Shown piece after piece: positions 48,189 through 56,768 of a stretch of DNA of 64,000 bases. The stretch's first letter is position 1; each line of letters begins with the position of its first letter. The DNA is from Christensenella sp. UBA6345 (GTDB taxonomy: Bacteria > Bacillota > Clostridia > Christensenellales > UBA1242). The notes under the pieces are model-generated. The model made no database searches. It was not told the origin of the DNA and worked only from the letters and a program-made list of their open reading frames with translations. A program made the translations under genes and the position numbers. Location of the stretch: positions 21,303-85,302 of the forward strand of contig DJSB01000030.1 in assembly GCA_002437945.1 (NCBI GenBank), written 5' to 3'.

Positions 48189-48884
48189 TTAATAATACTC
48201 TTTTTTATCTATATTATCTTTCATGGTTTCAAGTGCTTTTTTCTCTAGTCTACTTATATAACTACGACTTATTTTTAACTTACTAGCGACTTCTCTTTGT
48301 GTAAGTGCGGGACAACCATTAAGTCCATAACGAAGACATATAATTATATATTCTCTTTTAGTAAGATACTTTTTTAATTTATCATTAAGTTTTTCTGAAA
48401 TTACTGAATTATGTACACGTTGTTCGACATCATCACTTTCGAACATCACATCAATAATTGCTAGTTCGTTATCTTCGCTATCTGTACCCAGTGCATCTTC
48501 AATTGATATAGTATTTTTATGTTTCTTATTAACTCGTAATAACATAAGAATTTCGTTTTCTATACACTTGGCTGCATAAGTAGAAAACTGCGTACCATGG
48601 TTAAGTTGAAAAGTTTTTATTGCTTTTATAAGTCCCATACTACCTACACTTATTAAGTCATCGGCTTCGTCTGTACCATTATACTTTTTTACTATATGTG
48701 CAACCAATCTTAAATTATGCTCGATAAGGATACGATAGGCTTCCATATCCCCTTCTTTATATCTTTTTAGATATTCATTTTCTTGCTGTGTTGTGAGTGG
48801 TTTTTCGAAAGAAGAATTATTTTTGACATACGATGTAAACAACATTATCTTTTGCAAAAATGCCATGTAGCCTTCAATAACCAT
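48189..48884 (-). CDS. sigK: Sporulation sigma factor SigK (late mother cell)
   Basis: 231 residues. After a short hydrophobic N-terminus (AFLQKIMLFTSYVKNN, equivalent to the SigK pro-sequence end) come region 2 (NLRLVAHIVKKYN..DDLISVGSMGLIKAIKTF...YAAKCIENEILM) and region 4 (TKREYIIICLRYGL...TQREVASKLKISRSYISRLEKKAL). LRLVAHIVKKY, YAA(K/R)CIENEILM and SRSYISRLEKKAL match SigK/SigE more closely than other sigma-70 factors; the SYVKNN start favours SigK. The gene is continuous, with no skin-like interruption. AGGAG 5 nt before the ATG. Confidence 0.88.
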   Translation of the reverse strand: MVIEGYMAFLQKIMLFTSYVKNNSSFEKPLTTQQENEYLKRYKEGDMEAYRILIEHNLRLVAHIVKKYNGTDEADDLISVGSMGLIKAIKTFQLNHGTQFSTYAAKCIENEILMLLRVNKKHKNTISIEDALGTDSEDNELAIIDVMFESDDVEQRVHNSVISEKLNDKLKKYLTKREYIIICLRYGLNGCPALTQREVASKLKISRSYISRLEKKALETMKDNIDKKEYY

Positions 48885-49058
48885 AATTACTCCTATTTTT
48901 AAAGAACTACATTATTTATATGTCGTATTTTGTCAAATTTTGCTTGTACAACAAAAAAAGATATTCAATTTTTATTAACTATCTCTAAAGTATTAATTTT
49001 ATCGTTAATATTATTTTTTTTTACTTATACCCACCTAGATAAAGTAATAATAGATAAT

Positions 49059-49143
49059 TAACTTGTGATGTCGTTGTGTACAACGGTTTTGCACTAGCAA
49101 AACGGGGTTGCGAACGAAAGTGAGCAAGCAACATCACAAGTTA
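49059..49143. repeat. 85-nt cloverleaf palindrome upstream of sigK
   Basis: A 13-bp perfect outer stem (TAACTTGTGATGT 49059-49071 with ACATCACAAGTTA 49131-49143) encloses three inner arms: CGTTG/CAACG (49072-49085), GTTTTGC/GCAAAAC with loop ACTA (49086-49103) and TTGC/GCAA (49108-49127). GC content is clearly above the surroundings. There is no open frame and no direct repeat at the edges that I can see. It could be a REP/MITE-like mobile palindrome or a structured RNA. It lies 175 nt before sigK and just past the terminator of the LRR gene. Confidence 0.7.
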
Positions 49144-49162
49144 TAACGCACACTTTATTAAT

Positions 49163-49193
49163 AAAAAAATAATGTATCCAGAATTGGATACAT
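49163..49193 (-). terminator. Terminator of the trmR-U32-LRR unit
   Basis: ATGTATCCA (49172-49180) pairs with TGGATACAT (49185-49193), loop GAAT, then TATTTTTTT in the minus direction; 7 nt past the stop at 49200. Confidence 0.88.
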
Positions 49194-49199
49194 CATTAA

Positions 49200-49898
49200 T
49201 TAATACTTTACAATCTCTATATTTTTGTAAGCATCATTTTTAATTTTAAATGATTTAGGAACATACAATTTCTTTAAATGTTTTTGAAAATCAAAAACTC
49301 CGCTAGCAATAGACTTAATATCTTCGTCTACTTTGTATTCATTATCTAATTTATCATTGGGATAAGCAATAATACTCATATTAGACTTATCTATAAGCAC
49401 ATTATCTCGAGTAATAAAGTATGGATTATCGCTATCAACATAGATATATTTAAGGTTGTTAAATTGTCTAAAACTTCCACCTAAAAAGCCTTTAACATCT
49501 TTACCAAGCACTAAAATTTTAACATTACAGTCATCGAATACAAAAGAATCAATATAATCACAATTAATAATTAATGCGATAGTAGAAGTATGAAAAGCCA
49601 ACAATCCATCGCCTACACAAGTAGGACGTGCTTGATTAACATAATCTATATATTCAAGTCCACGTAATTCGTTATTAAAACCTTCTACATAGTAATATTG
49701 TTCACCTTGCACAATATCGGGTAAAGACTTCTCATAAGGAATAAGGTTAAGACTAACCTGCTTTGCAAACTTAAATATCTTAAAAAGTCTAGCATCAAGG
49801 TTTAAGTCTTCTTTATCAAATCCACTAAAACCACAATCACATTTTTTAGGATAAGTATCAAATGTTTTAAAACATATAGGACAGTATTTATCTTGCAT
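49200..49898 (-). CDS. Zinc-ribbon and LRR_5 (BspA-type) protein
   Basis: 232 residues. An N-terminal zinc ribbon (CPICFKTF...KKCDCGFSG, four cysteines) is followed by a linker and by leucine-rich repeats of the LRR_5/BspA kind (FDDCNVKILVLGKDVKGFLGGSFRQFNNLKYIYVDSDNPYF..., IASGVFDFQKHLKKLYVPKSF). There is no signal peptide, so unlike most BspA proteins it is cytoplasmic. It lies 13 nt after the U32 gene in the same operon. Function unknown. Confidence 0.75.
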   Translation of the reverse strand: MQDKYCPICFKTFDTYPKKCDCGFSGFDKEDLNLDARLFKIFKFAKQVSLNLIPYEKSLPDIVQGEQYYYVEGFNNELRGLEYIDYVNQARPTCVGDGLLAFHTSTIALIINCDYIDSFVFDDCNVKILVLGKDVKGFLGGSFRQFNNLKYIYVDSDNPYFITRDNVLIDKSNMSIIAYPNDKLDNEYKVDEDIKSIASGVFDFQKHLKKLYVPKSFKIKNDAYKNIEIVKY

Positions 49899-49910
49899 AA
49901 TTAACTCCTA

Positions 49911-51110
49911 TTAAATCTTTTTACGAAGTATATCTCCCGGTTGTAGTTGCAAGTCAGTAGTTAAGTACAATTTTTGCTGTACTGCTAATGCATCATCAAC
50001 TTCATTACCCTTTTCATCTGTCATAGGTGTAACTATAATTGTTTTATTGAAAGTATCGGTAGGACTTAAAACTTCTAGAGTGTCTCCTACTTTAAATCTA
50101 TTACGTTGTTCAATTAAAACTTTACCATTCTCGTTGTGTCCAATAACTGCAGCCATAAACTCATGAGTTTGAACTGGAGAAGAAGATTCAAGACATTCCT
50201 TATCGTCACTACCATAATAGAAACCAGTAGTATATTTACGATGGCTTGCCTTGTTAAGTTCGGCTAATAGTTCTTCAGTAGAAGCATTAGTACCTAAAGC
50301 ATCAATAGCACGTCTATAGGCATTAACAACAGTTGCTACATAATATACACTCTTCATACGTCCTTCTATCTTTAGGCTAGTAACTCCTGCATCTTCCAAG
50401 TCTTTAATATGTTGTAACATATTAAGGTCTTTACTATTAAGAATATATGTACCACGTTTATCTTCATAAATAGGATATTCTTCGTTATCTCTGCTTTTTT
50501 CATGGATTGTATATTCCCAACGGCATGATTGTACACAAGCCCCTTTATTAGCATCTCTACCACACATATAATTGCTTAATAAACATCTGCCCGAATAACT
50601 AATACACATTGCACCATGAATAAATGCTTCAATTTCGACATCTTTAGGTATGTAATCTCTAATTTCTTTTATTTCTTTTATACTTAATTCTCTAGCAAGT
50701 ACAAGACGCTTTGCTCCCATATCGCAGAAGAATTTTGCTGAATATTTATTGGTAATATTGGCTTGAGTACTTACATGTACATCAAGATTAGGACAAGTAT
50801 CCCTAATAAGTTTGATAACTCCAATATCTGCTACAATAACACCATCAACTTTGATACTATCTAAAAATTTAATATAGTCTACCATACCATCAAAGTCTTC
50901 ATTATGTGCAATAATATTAACTGTAATATATGCTTTTTTACCCATCTTATGAGCAAACTCTACACTTTCTCTTAAGTCGTCATCTGTAAAGTTACCTGCA
51001 TAGGCTCTTAAGCCATATTTTGTACCTGCAAAATAGCAAGCGTCTGCACCAAAATAAAATGCAGTTTTTAATTTTTCCATTGTCCCAGCGGGTGCTAATA
51101 ATTCTAACAT
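49911..51110 (-). CDS. trhP: Peptidase U32-like tRNA uridine hydroxylation protein (TrhP type)
   Basis: 399 residues of the U32 family: LLAPAGTMEKLKTAFYFGADACYFAG, VHVSTQANITN, AFIHGAMCISYSGRCLLSNYMCGRDANKGACVQSCRWEY with the conserved cysteine cluster, and a C-terminal barrel (FKVGDTLEVLSP). TrhP (YrrN/YrrO) makes 5-hydroxyuridine at tRNA wobble position 34 using prephenate. The adjacent TrmR-like methyltransferase, as in Bacillus yrrMNO, supports this over the rRNA-modifying RlhA branch. Only one U32 gene here, not the Bacillus pair. Confidence 0.88.
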   Translation of the reverse strand: MLELLAPAGTMEKLKTAFYFGADACYFAGTKYGLRAYAGNFTDDDLRESVEFAHKMGKKAYITVNIIAHNEDFDGMVDYIKFLDSIKVDGVIVADIGVIKLIRDTCPNLDVHVSTQANITNKYSAKFFCDMGAKRLVLARELSIKEIKEIRDYIPKDVEIEAFIHGAMCISYSGRCLLSNYMCGRDANKGACVQSCRWEYTIHEKSRDNEEYPIYEDKRGTYILNSKDLNMLQHIKDLEDAGVTSLKIEGRMKSVYYVATVVNAYRRAIDALGTNASTEELLAELNKASHRKYTTGFYYGSDDKECLESSSPVQTHEFMAAVIGHNENGKVLIEQRNRFKVGDTLEVLSPTDTFNKTIIVTPMTDEKGNEVDDALAVQQKLYLTTDLQLQPGDILRKKI

Positions 51111-51126
51111 ATTAATATTTCCTTTT

Positions 51127-51795
51127 TTATTTATTTTTTAATCTAGATATTGTTACCCCGTCACCAACATCAAGTTCGATGGTTTCAAAATCGGGGTCAT
51201 TTTTAATTTGAGCCAAATACTTACGTAAGTTAACCACTATTGTACGTTTCCTATGTGGTATCGTCCCTTCCATAAATACCATACCTTTAAAATGAACATT
51301 GTCAGCAAACAATATTCCGCCATCATTAAGCATAGATTTTAATATCGGCAAATATTTAATATACTGACCTTTTGGCCCATCTAAAAATATAAAATCGAAT
51401 TTACGATGATTATCGTTAAGATTAACAATAGCATTGTAAGCATCATCGAATATCATTTCTACTCGATTAGTTAAGGTGGCGCTAGCAAAATGTTTTTTAG
51501 CAAGAAGATAGTTACTTTCAAAATTCTCGATAGTAGTGAGTATGCAATTAGTCGCATTAAGTAACAAAGTACCCGAGTAGCCAATAGCCGTACCTATCTC
51601 TAATACTGTACTTGGTTTTTGATTGTACACTGTCGAAAACAACAACTTTGCTGTGTCATCTAAAAGTACAGGTATATGATTGGCTCTAGCATAAGTAAGT
51701 ATCTCTTTCATTTCGCTATCAAGAGTATGATTATACTTTTGCATACTCTCATTATTAACTTCAATAATTTTTTCTAATTGATCCATAGTAATCAT
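51127..51795 (-). CDS. trmR: tRNA 5-hydroxyuridine methyltransferase TrmR-like
   Basis: 222 residues, class I O-methyltransferase: LEIGTAIGYSGTLLL (SAM motif I), DFIFLDGPKGQYIKYLPIL (motif around the metal Asp), ILFADNVHFKGMV. TrmR (YrrM) methylates ho5U34 to mo5U34. It precedes the TrhP gene by 16 nt, so the two steps are encoded together. Start codon ATG 51795 or ATG 51786; neither has a ribosome binding site, and a TATAAT at 51801-51796 touches the first ATG, so the message may be leaderless from 51786. Confidence 0.88.
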   Translation of the reverse strand: MITMDQLEKIIEVNNESMQKYNHTLDSEMKEILTYARANHIPVLLDDTAKLLFSTVYNQKPSTVLEIGTAIGYSGTLLLNATNCILTTIENFESNYLLAKKHFASATLTNRVEMIFDDAYNAIVNLNDNHRKFDFIFLDGPKGQYIKYLPILKSMLNDGGILFADNVHFKGMVFMEGTIPHRKRTIVVNLRKYLAQIKNDPDFETIELDVGDGVTISRLKNK

Positions 51796-51802
51796 ATTAT
51801 AA

Positions 51803-51843
51803 CAAAAAAAAATAAAAAAGTGTAAGAATTAACCTACACTTTT
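51803..51843 (-). terminator. RNase J terminator
   Basis: AAAAGTGTA (51816-51824) pairs with TACACTTTT (51835-51843), 10-nt loop, T-rich tail in the minus direction. 10 nt past the stop. Confidence 0.85.
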
Positions 51844-51853
51844 TATAATTAAT

Positions 51854-53755
51854 TTATTTTGTTTCTAGTATTACAGGAATAACTAATGGACGGCATTTAA
51901 TCTCTCTAGCAAAGAACATAGTTAAATTCTTTCTAATATTAGATTTAATCAAACTCCAATCTTGAGATTTGAAATCTGCTTGGCTAATAGTATTAATAAC
52001 AATATTTTTTGCTTCTTCAATAACGTCAAGTTCGTCACTATTCTTATAGATAAAGCCCCTAGAAATAATGTCTGGCTTACTTGTTAATGCACCTGTCATC
52101 ATACTTATAGATATAACGACAACACATACGCCTTCTTCACTTAATTGCATTCTATCACGCAAAATAGTGCTACCAACTTCACTAACTCCAACACCATCAA
52201 TAAGTAGACTACCACATGGTACTACACCTGTCTTTGACAATGTGTTTTTAGTAATAGTTATCTGGTCTCCAAGGTCTGGAATAAGTATGTTCTGTTTTGG
52301 CATACCCATGGCTTCTGCAATATTAGCATGTGCTCTTAAATGTCTAAATTCGCCGTGAACTGGCATAAAGAATTTAGGTTTTAATAATGCGTGAATTGTC
52401 TTTAATTCTTCTTGGTTAGCGTGTCCTGATGTATGAACTTCAGCAAGTGATTCATATATTACTTCAGCACCTTTTTTATATAGTAAGTTAATAACATTAT
52501 TAATAGCCTTTTCATTACCTGGTATTGCTGATGATGACAAAATAATTAAATCATTTTCGCCAATTTCGATTTTGTTGAAATCGCCTTCAGCCATACGAGT
52601 TAAGGCACTACGTGCTTCGCCTTGAGTACCAGTAGATAATATACATATTTCATTGTCTGGATACTTATCTACTCTAGTAATATCAATGGTGTTCTCTTTA
52701 TTGAACTTTAAATCACCCAATTTACTAGCGGTTTCGCAAACGTTAATCATACTTCTACCGCTAAAAGCAACTTTTCTGCCATATTTTTCTGCAATATTTA
52801 ATAGTTGTTGTACACGATAAATATTACTTGCGAAAGTGGCTACAATAATACGTTTTTGTTTGTTTTGTGAGAAAATAGTATCTAGAGTTTTGCCTACTTT
52901 GGCTTCACTTATACTAAATCCAGGACGTTCGGCATTGGTAGAATCTGCTGTTAATAGCAAGACACCTTTCTTACCAAGTTCGCTTAATCTAGCCAAATCC
53001 ATAACTTCATTGTCGATAGGAGTATAGTCTAGTTTAAAGTCTCCTGTATGGAAATATGTGCCTGCAGGAGTTGTTATAGCAAAACCAACTGCACCACCGA
53101 TAGAGTGAGTTACTTTAATAATTTCTATAGTAAATACACCCAATTTAATAACTTGTTTAGGTTTAACAGAAATTAATTTTGCTTTAATCTTCTTATGTTC
53201 TTTCAATTTGTTTTCAATTAATGCATTAGTAAGTCTTGTAGCATATATAGGAACATTAACATTCTGTAATAGATATGGTATTGCACCTATATGGTCTTCG
53301 TGTCCGTGAGTAACAATTATACCCTTAATACGGTCTTTATTTTGTACTAGGTAATTGGCATCAGGTATTATTAAATCAATACCTGGCATATCTTCTGATG
53401 GGAATGTAAGTCCGGCATCAATAACTATCATATCATTGCCGTATTCTACCGCCATCATATTCTTACCAATTTCTCCTACGCCACCTAAAAATGATATTTT
53501 TAGTGCTGGAGCAACTTTTGAACCACTATAACGTGGTGTACGTCTTTGAAATTTCTTTTCTTTTGTTTCTTTTACAGTTTCTTTTGTAAGTTCTTCTTTA
53601 TTGGTGTTTTCAGAAATATCTTTTTTCTCTACTCTATTTCTATTAACTCTTTGTGTACGTGGTGCACGTTGATTACGAGTTCTTGGTCTAGGTCTAGAGT
53701 TTTGATTAACTGCACCATCTTGAACTTCAACATTGTTTTCTAATTCCGAGTTCAT
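51854..53755 (-). CDS. rnj: Ribonuclease J with basic N-terminal extension
   Basis: 633 residues. From about residue 83 it is canonical RNase J: GGVGEIGKNM, metallo-beta-lactamase motif HGHEDH (150-155), HTGDFKLDYTP, the beta-CASP domain (STNAERPGFS, GTQGEARSALTRMA) and MPVHGEFRHLRAHA, plus the C-terminal domain. It has 5'-3' exo- and endoribonuclease activity for mRNA decay and rRNA processing. Residues 1-80 are added: a polar segment rich in Arg, Asn, Lys and Glu (RPRPRTRNQRAPRTQR), probably RNA-binding and disordered. Strong AGGAG. Confidence 0.95.
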   Translation of the reverse strand: MNSELENNVEVQDGAVNQNSRPRPRTRNQRAPRTQRVNRNRVEKKDISENTNKEELTKETVKETKEKKFQRRTPRYSGSKVAPALKISFLGGVGEIGKNMMAVEYGNDMIVIDAGLTFPSEDMPGIDLIIPDANYLVQNKDRIKGIIVTHGHEDHIGAIPYLLQNVNVPIYATRLTNALIENKLKEHKKIKAKLISVKPKQVIKLGVFTIEIIKVTHSIGGAVGFAITTPAGTYFHTGDFKLDYTPIDNEVMDLARLSELGKKGVLLLTADSTNAERPGFSISEAKVGKTLDTIFSQNKQKRIIVATFASNIYRVQQLLNIAEKYGRKVAFSGRSMINVCETASKLGDLKFNKENTIDITRVDKYPDNEICILSTGTQGEARSALTRMAEGDFNKIEIGENDLIILSSSAIPGNEKAINNVINLLYKKGAEVIYESLAEVHTSGHANQEELKTIHALLKPKFFMPVHGEFRHLRAHANIAEAMGMPKQNILIPDLGDQITITKNTLSKTGVVPCGSLLIDGVGVSEVGSTILRDRMQLSEEGVCVVVISISMMTGALTSKPDIISRGFIYKNSDELDVIEEAKNIVINTISQADFKSQDWSLIKSNIRKNLTMFFAREIKCRPLVIPVILETK

Positions 53756-53850
53756 CTTATCTCCTTTTTTATATTAAATTTTACTTATTACATTACAAAA
53801 TAGATTATTATTTTTTCAACCCAAAAAAACGAGTAAATAAATTTACACAC

Positions 53851-53886
53851 AAAAAAACTTTTGGATTAAAAACCAAATAACCAAAA
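53851..53886 (-). promoter_or_regulatory. Terminator-like hairpin in the RNase J leader
   Basis: In the minus direction, TTTTGGTTA (53886-53878) pairs with TAATCCAAAA (53868-53859) with one bulged T, then G and seven T (53857-53851). It lies between the promoter and the start codon, about 100 nt before the ATG, so it can act as an attenuator. A second small palindrome AACACG/CGTGTT (53909-53927) stands before it. Confidence 0.55.
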
Positions 53887-53952
53887 TTTTATCCTAATGA
53901 ATATTCAAAACACGATATATACGTGTTAAGTAACAAAAAACAAAGTTATAGT

Positions 53953-53981
53953 ATTGTAAACTAAATTTAACAATTTGTAAA
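53953..53981 (-). promoter_or_regulatory. RNase J promoter
   Basis: Minus strand TTTACA (53981-53976), 17-nt spacer, TACAAT (53958-53953). Leader of about 190 nt. The rest of the gap 53982-54098 is AT-rich without a gene or clear terminator. Confidence 0.65.
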
Positions 53982-54098
53982 TAGAAATTATGCTGATTTA
54001 AGAGAAGTTTTGTCCAAAAACAACATTTACATTTACAATTGTCTTACAAAAATAAACATAGATAATACAATTAAGTATTATTTACTTAATAAATACAA

Positions 54099-55049
54099 TT
54101 ATATAATATATTTCAATGCCCTAATTGCGTCAGTTTCTTCAAGACGTTTAGGTGTAACAACAGTGTCGCTATCAACGTAGAATCTCATACCTTGGCTAGA
54201 ATAGAACATAGTCATATTAAACACTAGTATAGTGAATAAAGTTAAAGGAATAGTAATTATAAAACTAGCACCAAAAGTACATAAAGCACATACAAAATTA
54301 ACTACAAGTAATGTCAATAAAATTAATATTACTGTAGAGAATGTACGATAAAATCTTCTAAATACGGCTTTTATGCCTAATTTTAGTCCTTTCCATACAC
54401 CACAATCAAAAGTAATAATTGCTGGTATCCAACCGCTAAATAGCACTATCTTAAATGCAAACAATAGCATTAGCACAATTATAAGTGTAATAGGTGCAAT
54501 TAATAATAATCCTTCGGTAGTAATCACCCACCTAGCAAGATAGAAAAACAATGCGAACAACAACACATCAAGTGGTAATTGCACTAGTAAAGATGCTAAT
54601 TGATATTTAAGATTGATACGAATAGAAGAAAATAAACTTGTAGTAAATCCAATCTTAATATTACTACTTAAAGAATTATACAATGCATTGGTTGTAGCAA
54701 ATTTATATATACCACTTAAAAAGGCTCTTACTACTATAACTATAAACAAAAATAATACAATGTATACCCAAAGTTTATTAATATTGGCTGCAATTAAAGT
54801 ACAAAAATCTTCTATAAGTCCTACAATATTAACTAAAAGCCCATATACATTAAAATCACTACCAAACTTCTTAAATATTCCAATTGTTGTTACCAACATA
54901 CCTTCTGACTCTAAAAGTTTAATTATAGGCAAACTGCATGCATATGCCAATCCCACTACAAAAATAGAAGAAAGAACAATGTATGCAAGTATCTTCCATA
55001 CAAGATTAAAGTTGGATATTACGAGTTTAAATGTGTTTTTGTACATCAT
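54099..55049 (-). CDS. Polytopic membrane protein of unknown function
   Basis: 316 residues with about six hydrophobic segments (near 17-38, 90-115, 150-175, 178-215, 230-262, 262-285). Between them are an amphipathic stretch (FDCGVWKGLKLGIKAVFRRFYRTF) and a polar C-terminus (GMRFYVDSDTVVTPKRLEETDAI). I do not recognise the family. It follows the next membrane gene by 15 nt and has a similar size and helix pattern, so the two may form one complex. No transport or enzyme motif seen. Confidence 0.75.
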   Translation of the reverse strand: MMYKNTFKLVISNFNLVWKILAYIVLSSIFVVGLAYACSLPIIKLLESEGMLVTTIGIFKKFGSDFNVYGLLVNIVGLIEDFCTLIAANINKLWVYIVLFLFIVIVVRAFLSGIYKFATTNALYNSLSSNIKIGFTTSLFSSIRINLKYQLASLLVQLPLDVLLFALFFYLARWVITTEGLLLIAPITLIIVLMLLFAFKIVLFSGWIPAIITFDCGVWKGLKLGIKAVFRRFYRTFSTVILILLTLLVVNFVCALCTFGASFIITIPLTLFTILVFNMTMFYSSQGMRFYVDSDTVVTPKRLEETDAIRALKYII

Positions 55050-55064
55050 AAATAATAAAACCTT

Positions 55065-55883
55065 TTAATAATAGTAACGTCTAATATTGTCGTACCTATT
55101 AATTCTAGAAAAATCAAAATATGTCGTATATGCCATAACAGGATAATACATAAATGCAATAGCAACACCTAAAATATTGCTAATTAATTGGAAATGAAAT
55201 AAATGTCCACAAACAACTAGTGGTGTGATAAATACAAATGGTAATACAACTAGAAATACCACTTGCCATACCCTATTATTAATAATATCACTTGCATCAC
55301 TGTAACTAGTAACTACAGAATATCCGCAAATATTGGTATCAACCATAGCAAGTAAAGTTAATCCAAACAAATATGCCATAAATACTAATGCTACCACACA
55401 TAATACTGTCATAACTACAAACATAGCAACAGTTGGTGTACTACCCAACCTACCACAGATAATGTGCACCACAAAATATAGTAAGCCAAGTAATAATTTA
55501 AACAAACTATATGCAATTAAAAAGATAAACACATAAGTACATACACTTAAAAAGTTGTTATTGATAAAGTTTAATGTATTAGATGGGTTAAGGTGTCCAC
55601 TCTTAAAATGATTTTCGATATTGCCTACAAGTGCTGAAAAAATTAACACAAAAATTATTGTAGCAAAAAACCAATTAAGAATATCAATCCAATTGGACGT
55701 AAATAATGCACTTAATATATTGGCAAAATTGTTTACAACCAAATTTTTGTAATCAACCATAAAATTAAGCACAGAAAAAGGTTGCAATAGCCCACCGATA
55801 TAGAAAGATGGTAATAATACAAATCCAACTACAAATATTAAATTTTTACCTATATATCTGATTGTTTCGTTTAAATTTTTCAT
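55065..55883 (-). CDS. Polytopic membrane protein of unknown function
   Basis: 272 residues, about six membrane segments (near 13-32, 65-85, 110-140, 150-180, 205-225, 232-255), short basic ends (KNLNETIRYIG; RINRYDNIRRYYY). Partner of the downstream membrane gene, 15 nt apart. The helix-rich layout and the loop SGHLNPSNTLNFI give no family. First host gene beside the prophage end; no promoter is clear in the 150 nt before it. Confidence 0.75.
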   Translation of the reverse strand: MKNLNETIRYIGKNLIFVVGFVLLPSFYIGGLLQPFSVLNFMVDYKNLVVNNFANILSALFTSNWIDILNWFFATIIFVLIFSALVGNIENHFKSGHLNPSNTLNFINNNFLSVCTYVFIFLIAYSLFKLLLGLLYFVVHIICGRLGSTPTVAMFVVMTVLCVVALVFMAYLFGLTLLAMVDTNICGYSVVTSYSDASDIINNRVWQVVFLVVLPFVFITPLVVCGHLFHFQLISNILGVAIAFMYYPVMAYTTYFDFSRINRYDNIRRYYY

Positions 55884-56050
55884 ACTATTTACTTATAATT
55901 ATCAACTATTAACATAGTTTCTACTCATAGTATATATTAAATTTATTAATTAAACAACTTTTTTACGTTTTTATAAACTTAAAATGCAGAAATTAAAGCA
56001 ATATAATACTCTACAAAGGTAAAATTTAATTATTAATGTTAAAAATTAAC

Positions 56051-56098
56051 AAAAAAAGATATATCAAGTACAGAAAATTACTCACACTTGATATATCT
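56051..56098 (-). terminator. Terminator closing the phage late operon
   Basis: 13-bp perfect stem (56057-56069 with 56086-56098), 16-nt loop, seven T in the minus direction. It marks the 3' end of phage transcription. Confidence 0.88.
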
Positions 56099-56134
56099 AT
56101 AATAGTGCTTAATTACACTAAAATTGAAATATTA

Positions 56135-56482
56135 TTATTTTTTATTACTGGACTGGTCGACTTGGTCAACTTCTTGATTATTGTCATTAGATTGGTCACA
56201 ATCATTATTATGTGGATTTTCACTTATTTCTTTAGCAGTATTATCGTTTTTAGTAGCATTTTCCATATTATCGTCTTGAGATAATCCTGTTAAATCAATT
56301 TTATAATCTCCTGGGACAAGAATGCCAACTACTACTAAAAATCCACATACCGAAGTAATCAACTGATTAACCAATTCGGAGTCAATCTTGAATCCGCAAA
56401 AATTACCTATGGCCTGTATAATCAATACAACTGCACCACCAAGACTAATCCAAAACCCCGTCGTTTTTCTTTTCATCTGCAT
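56135..56482 (-). CDS. Phage holin with acidic tail
   Basis: 115 residues. Two hydrophobic segments (about 10-28 and 40-57) with the pattern GFWISLGGAVVLIIQAIGNFCG...VNQLITSVCGFLVVVGILVPG, seen in small phage holins that have two membrane helices, then a long hydrophilic tail rich in Asp, Asn and Glu. Holins form the membrane lesion that times lysis. The ATG two codons inside (56476) is an equally good start. Overlaps the upstream gene by 38 nt. Confidence 0.8.
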   Translation of the reverse strand: MQMKRKTTGFWISLGGAVVLIIQAIGNFCGFKIDSELVNQLITSVCGFLVVVGILVPGDYKIDLTGLSQDDNMENATKNDNTAKEISENPHNNDCDQSNDNNQEVDQVDQSSNKK

Positions 56483-56768
56483 TTACCTTCTTTTTTGGTT
56501 TTACTTTTAATTGGTCATTAATTAATGATGTAAAAGTATTTTCGAGTTTACCTATATTTTCTTTTACATCATCAATGCTTTCATTAAGATTAGTAACATT
56601 CTCATCTATACGATTAACTTTATTAAGAGTTTTGTTAAGTTCAAAAATAGTTTGTTGATACTTTTGTTCACGACTTTTAGAATCTTTTAACTGATAAATT
56701 AACAATGCTAAAAATAGCACTGCCCATAGTCCATTATTTAATGCCAGATTAAATATTTCTTGCCACAT
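56445..56768 (-). CDS. BhlA/UviB-like holin or membrane-anchored phage protein
   Basis: 107 residues: one N-terminal membrane helix (about 10-24, NNGLWAVLFLALLIYQL) followed by a coiled coil (KYQQTIFELNKTLNKVNRIDENVTNLN...) and a basic tail. This is the layout of BhlA/UviB bacteriocin- and phage-associated holins. Together with the downstream holin it may form a holin/antiholin pair. Starts at the last base of the coiled-coil gene. Confidence 0.78.
   Translation of the reverse strand: MWQEIFNLALNNGLWAVLFLALLIYQLKDSKSREQKYQQTIFELNKTLNKVNRIDENVTNLNESIDDVKENIGKLENTFTSLINDQLKVKPKKKVNADEKKNDGVLD

Noticed and set aside
48189..48884. Skin-like interruption of sigK
   Set aside because: The sigK frame is continuous from the N-terminus to region 4, and no recombinase gene lies nearby.
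55884..56050. Prophage attachment site
   Set aside because: No tRNA end or direct repeat could be seen at this edge, and the other phage end is outside the window, so no att site can be proposed.
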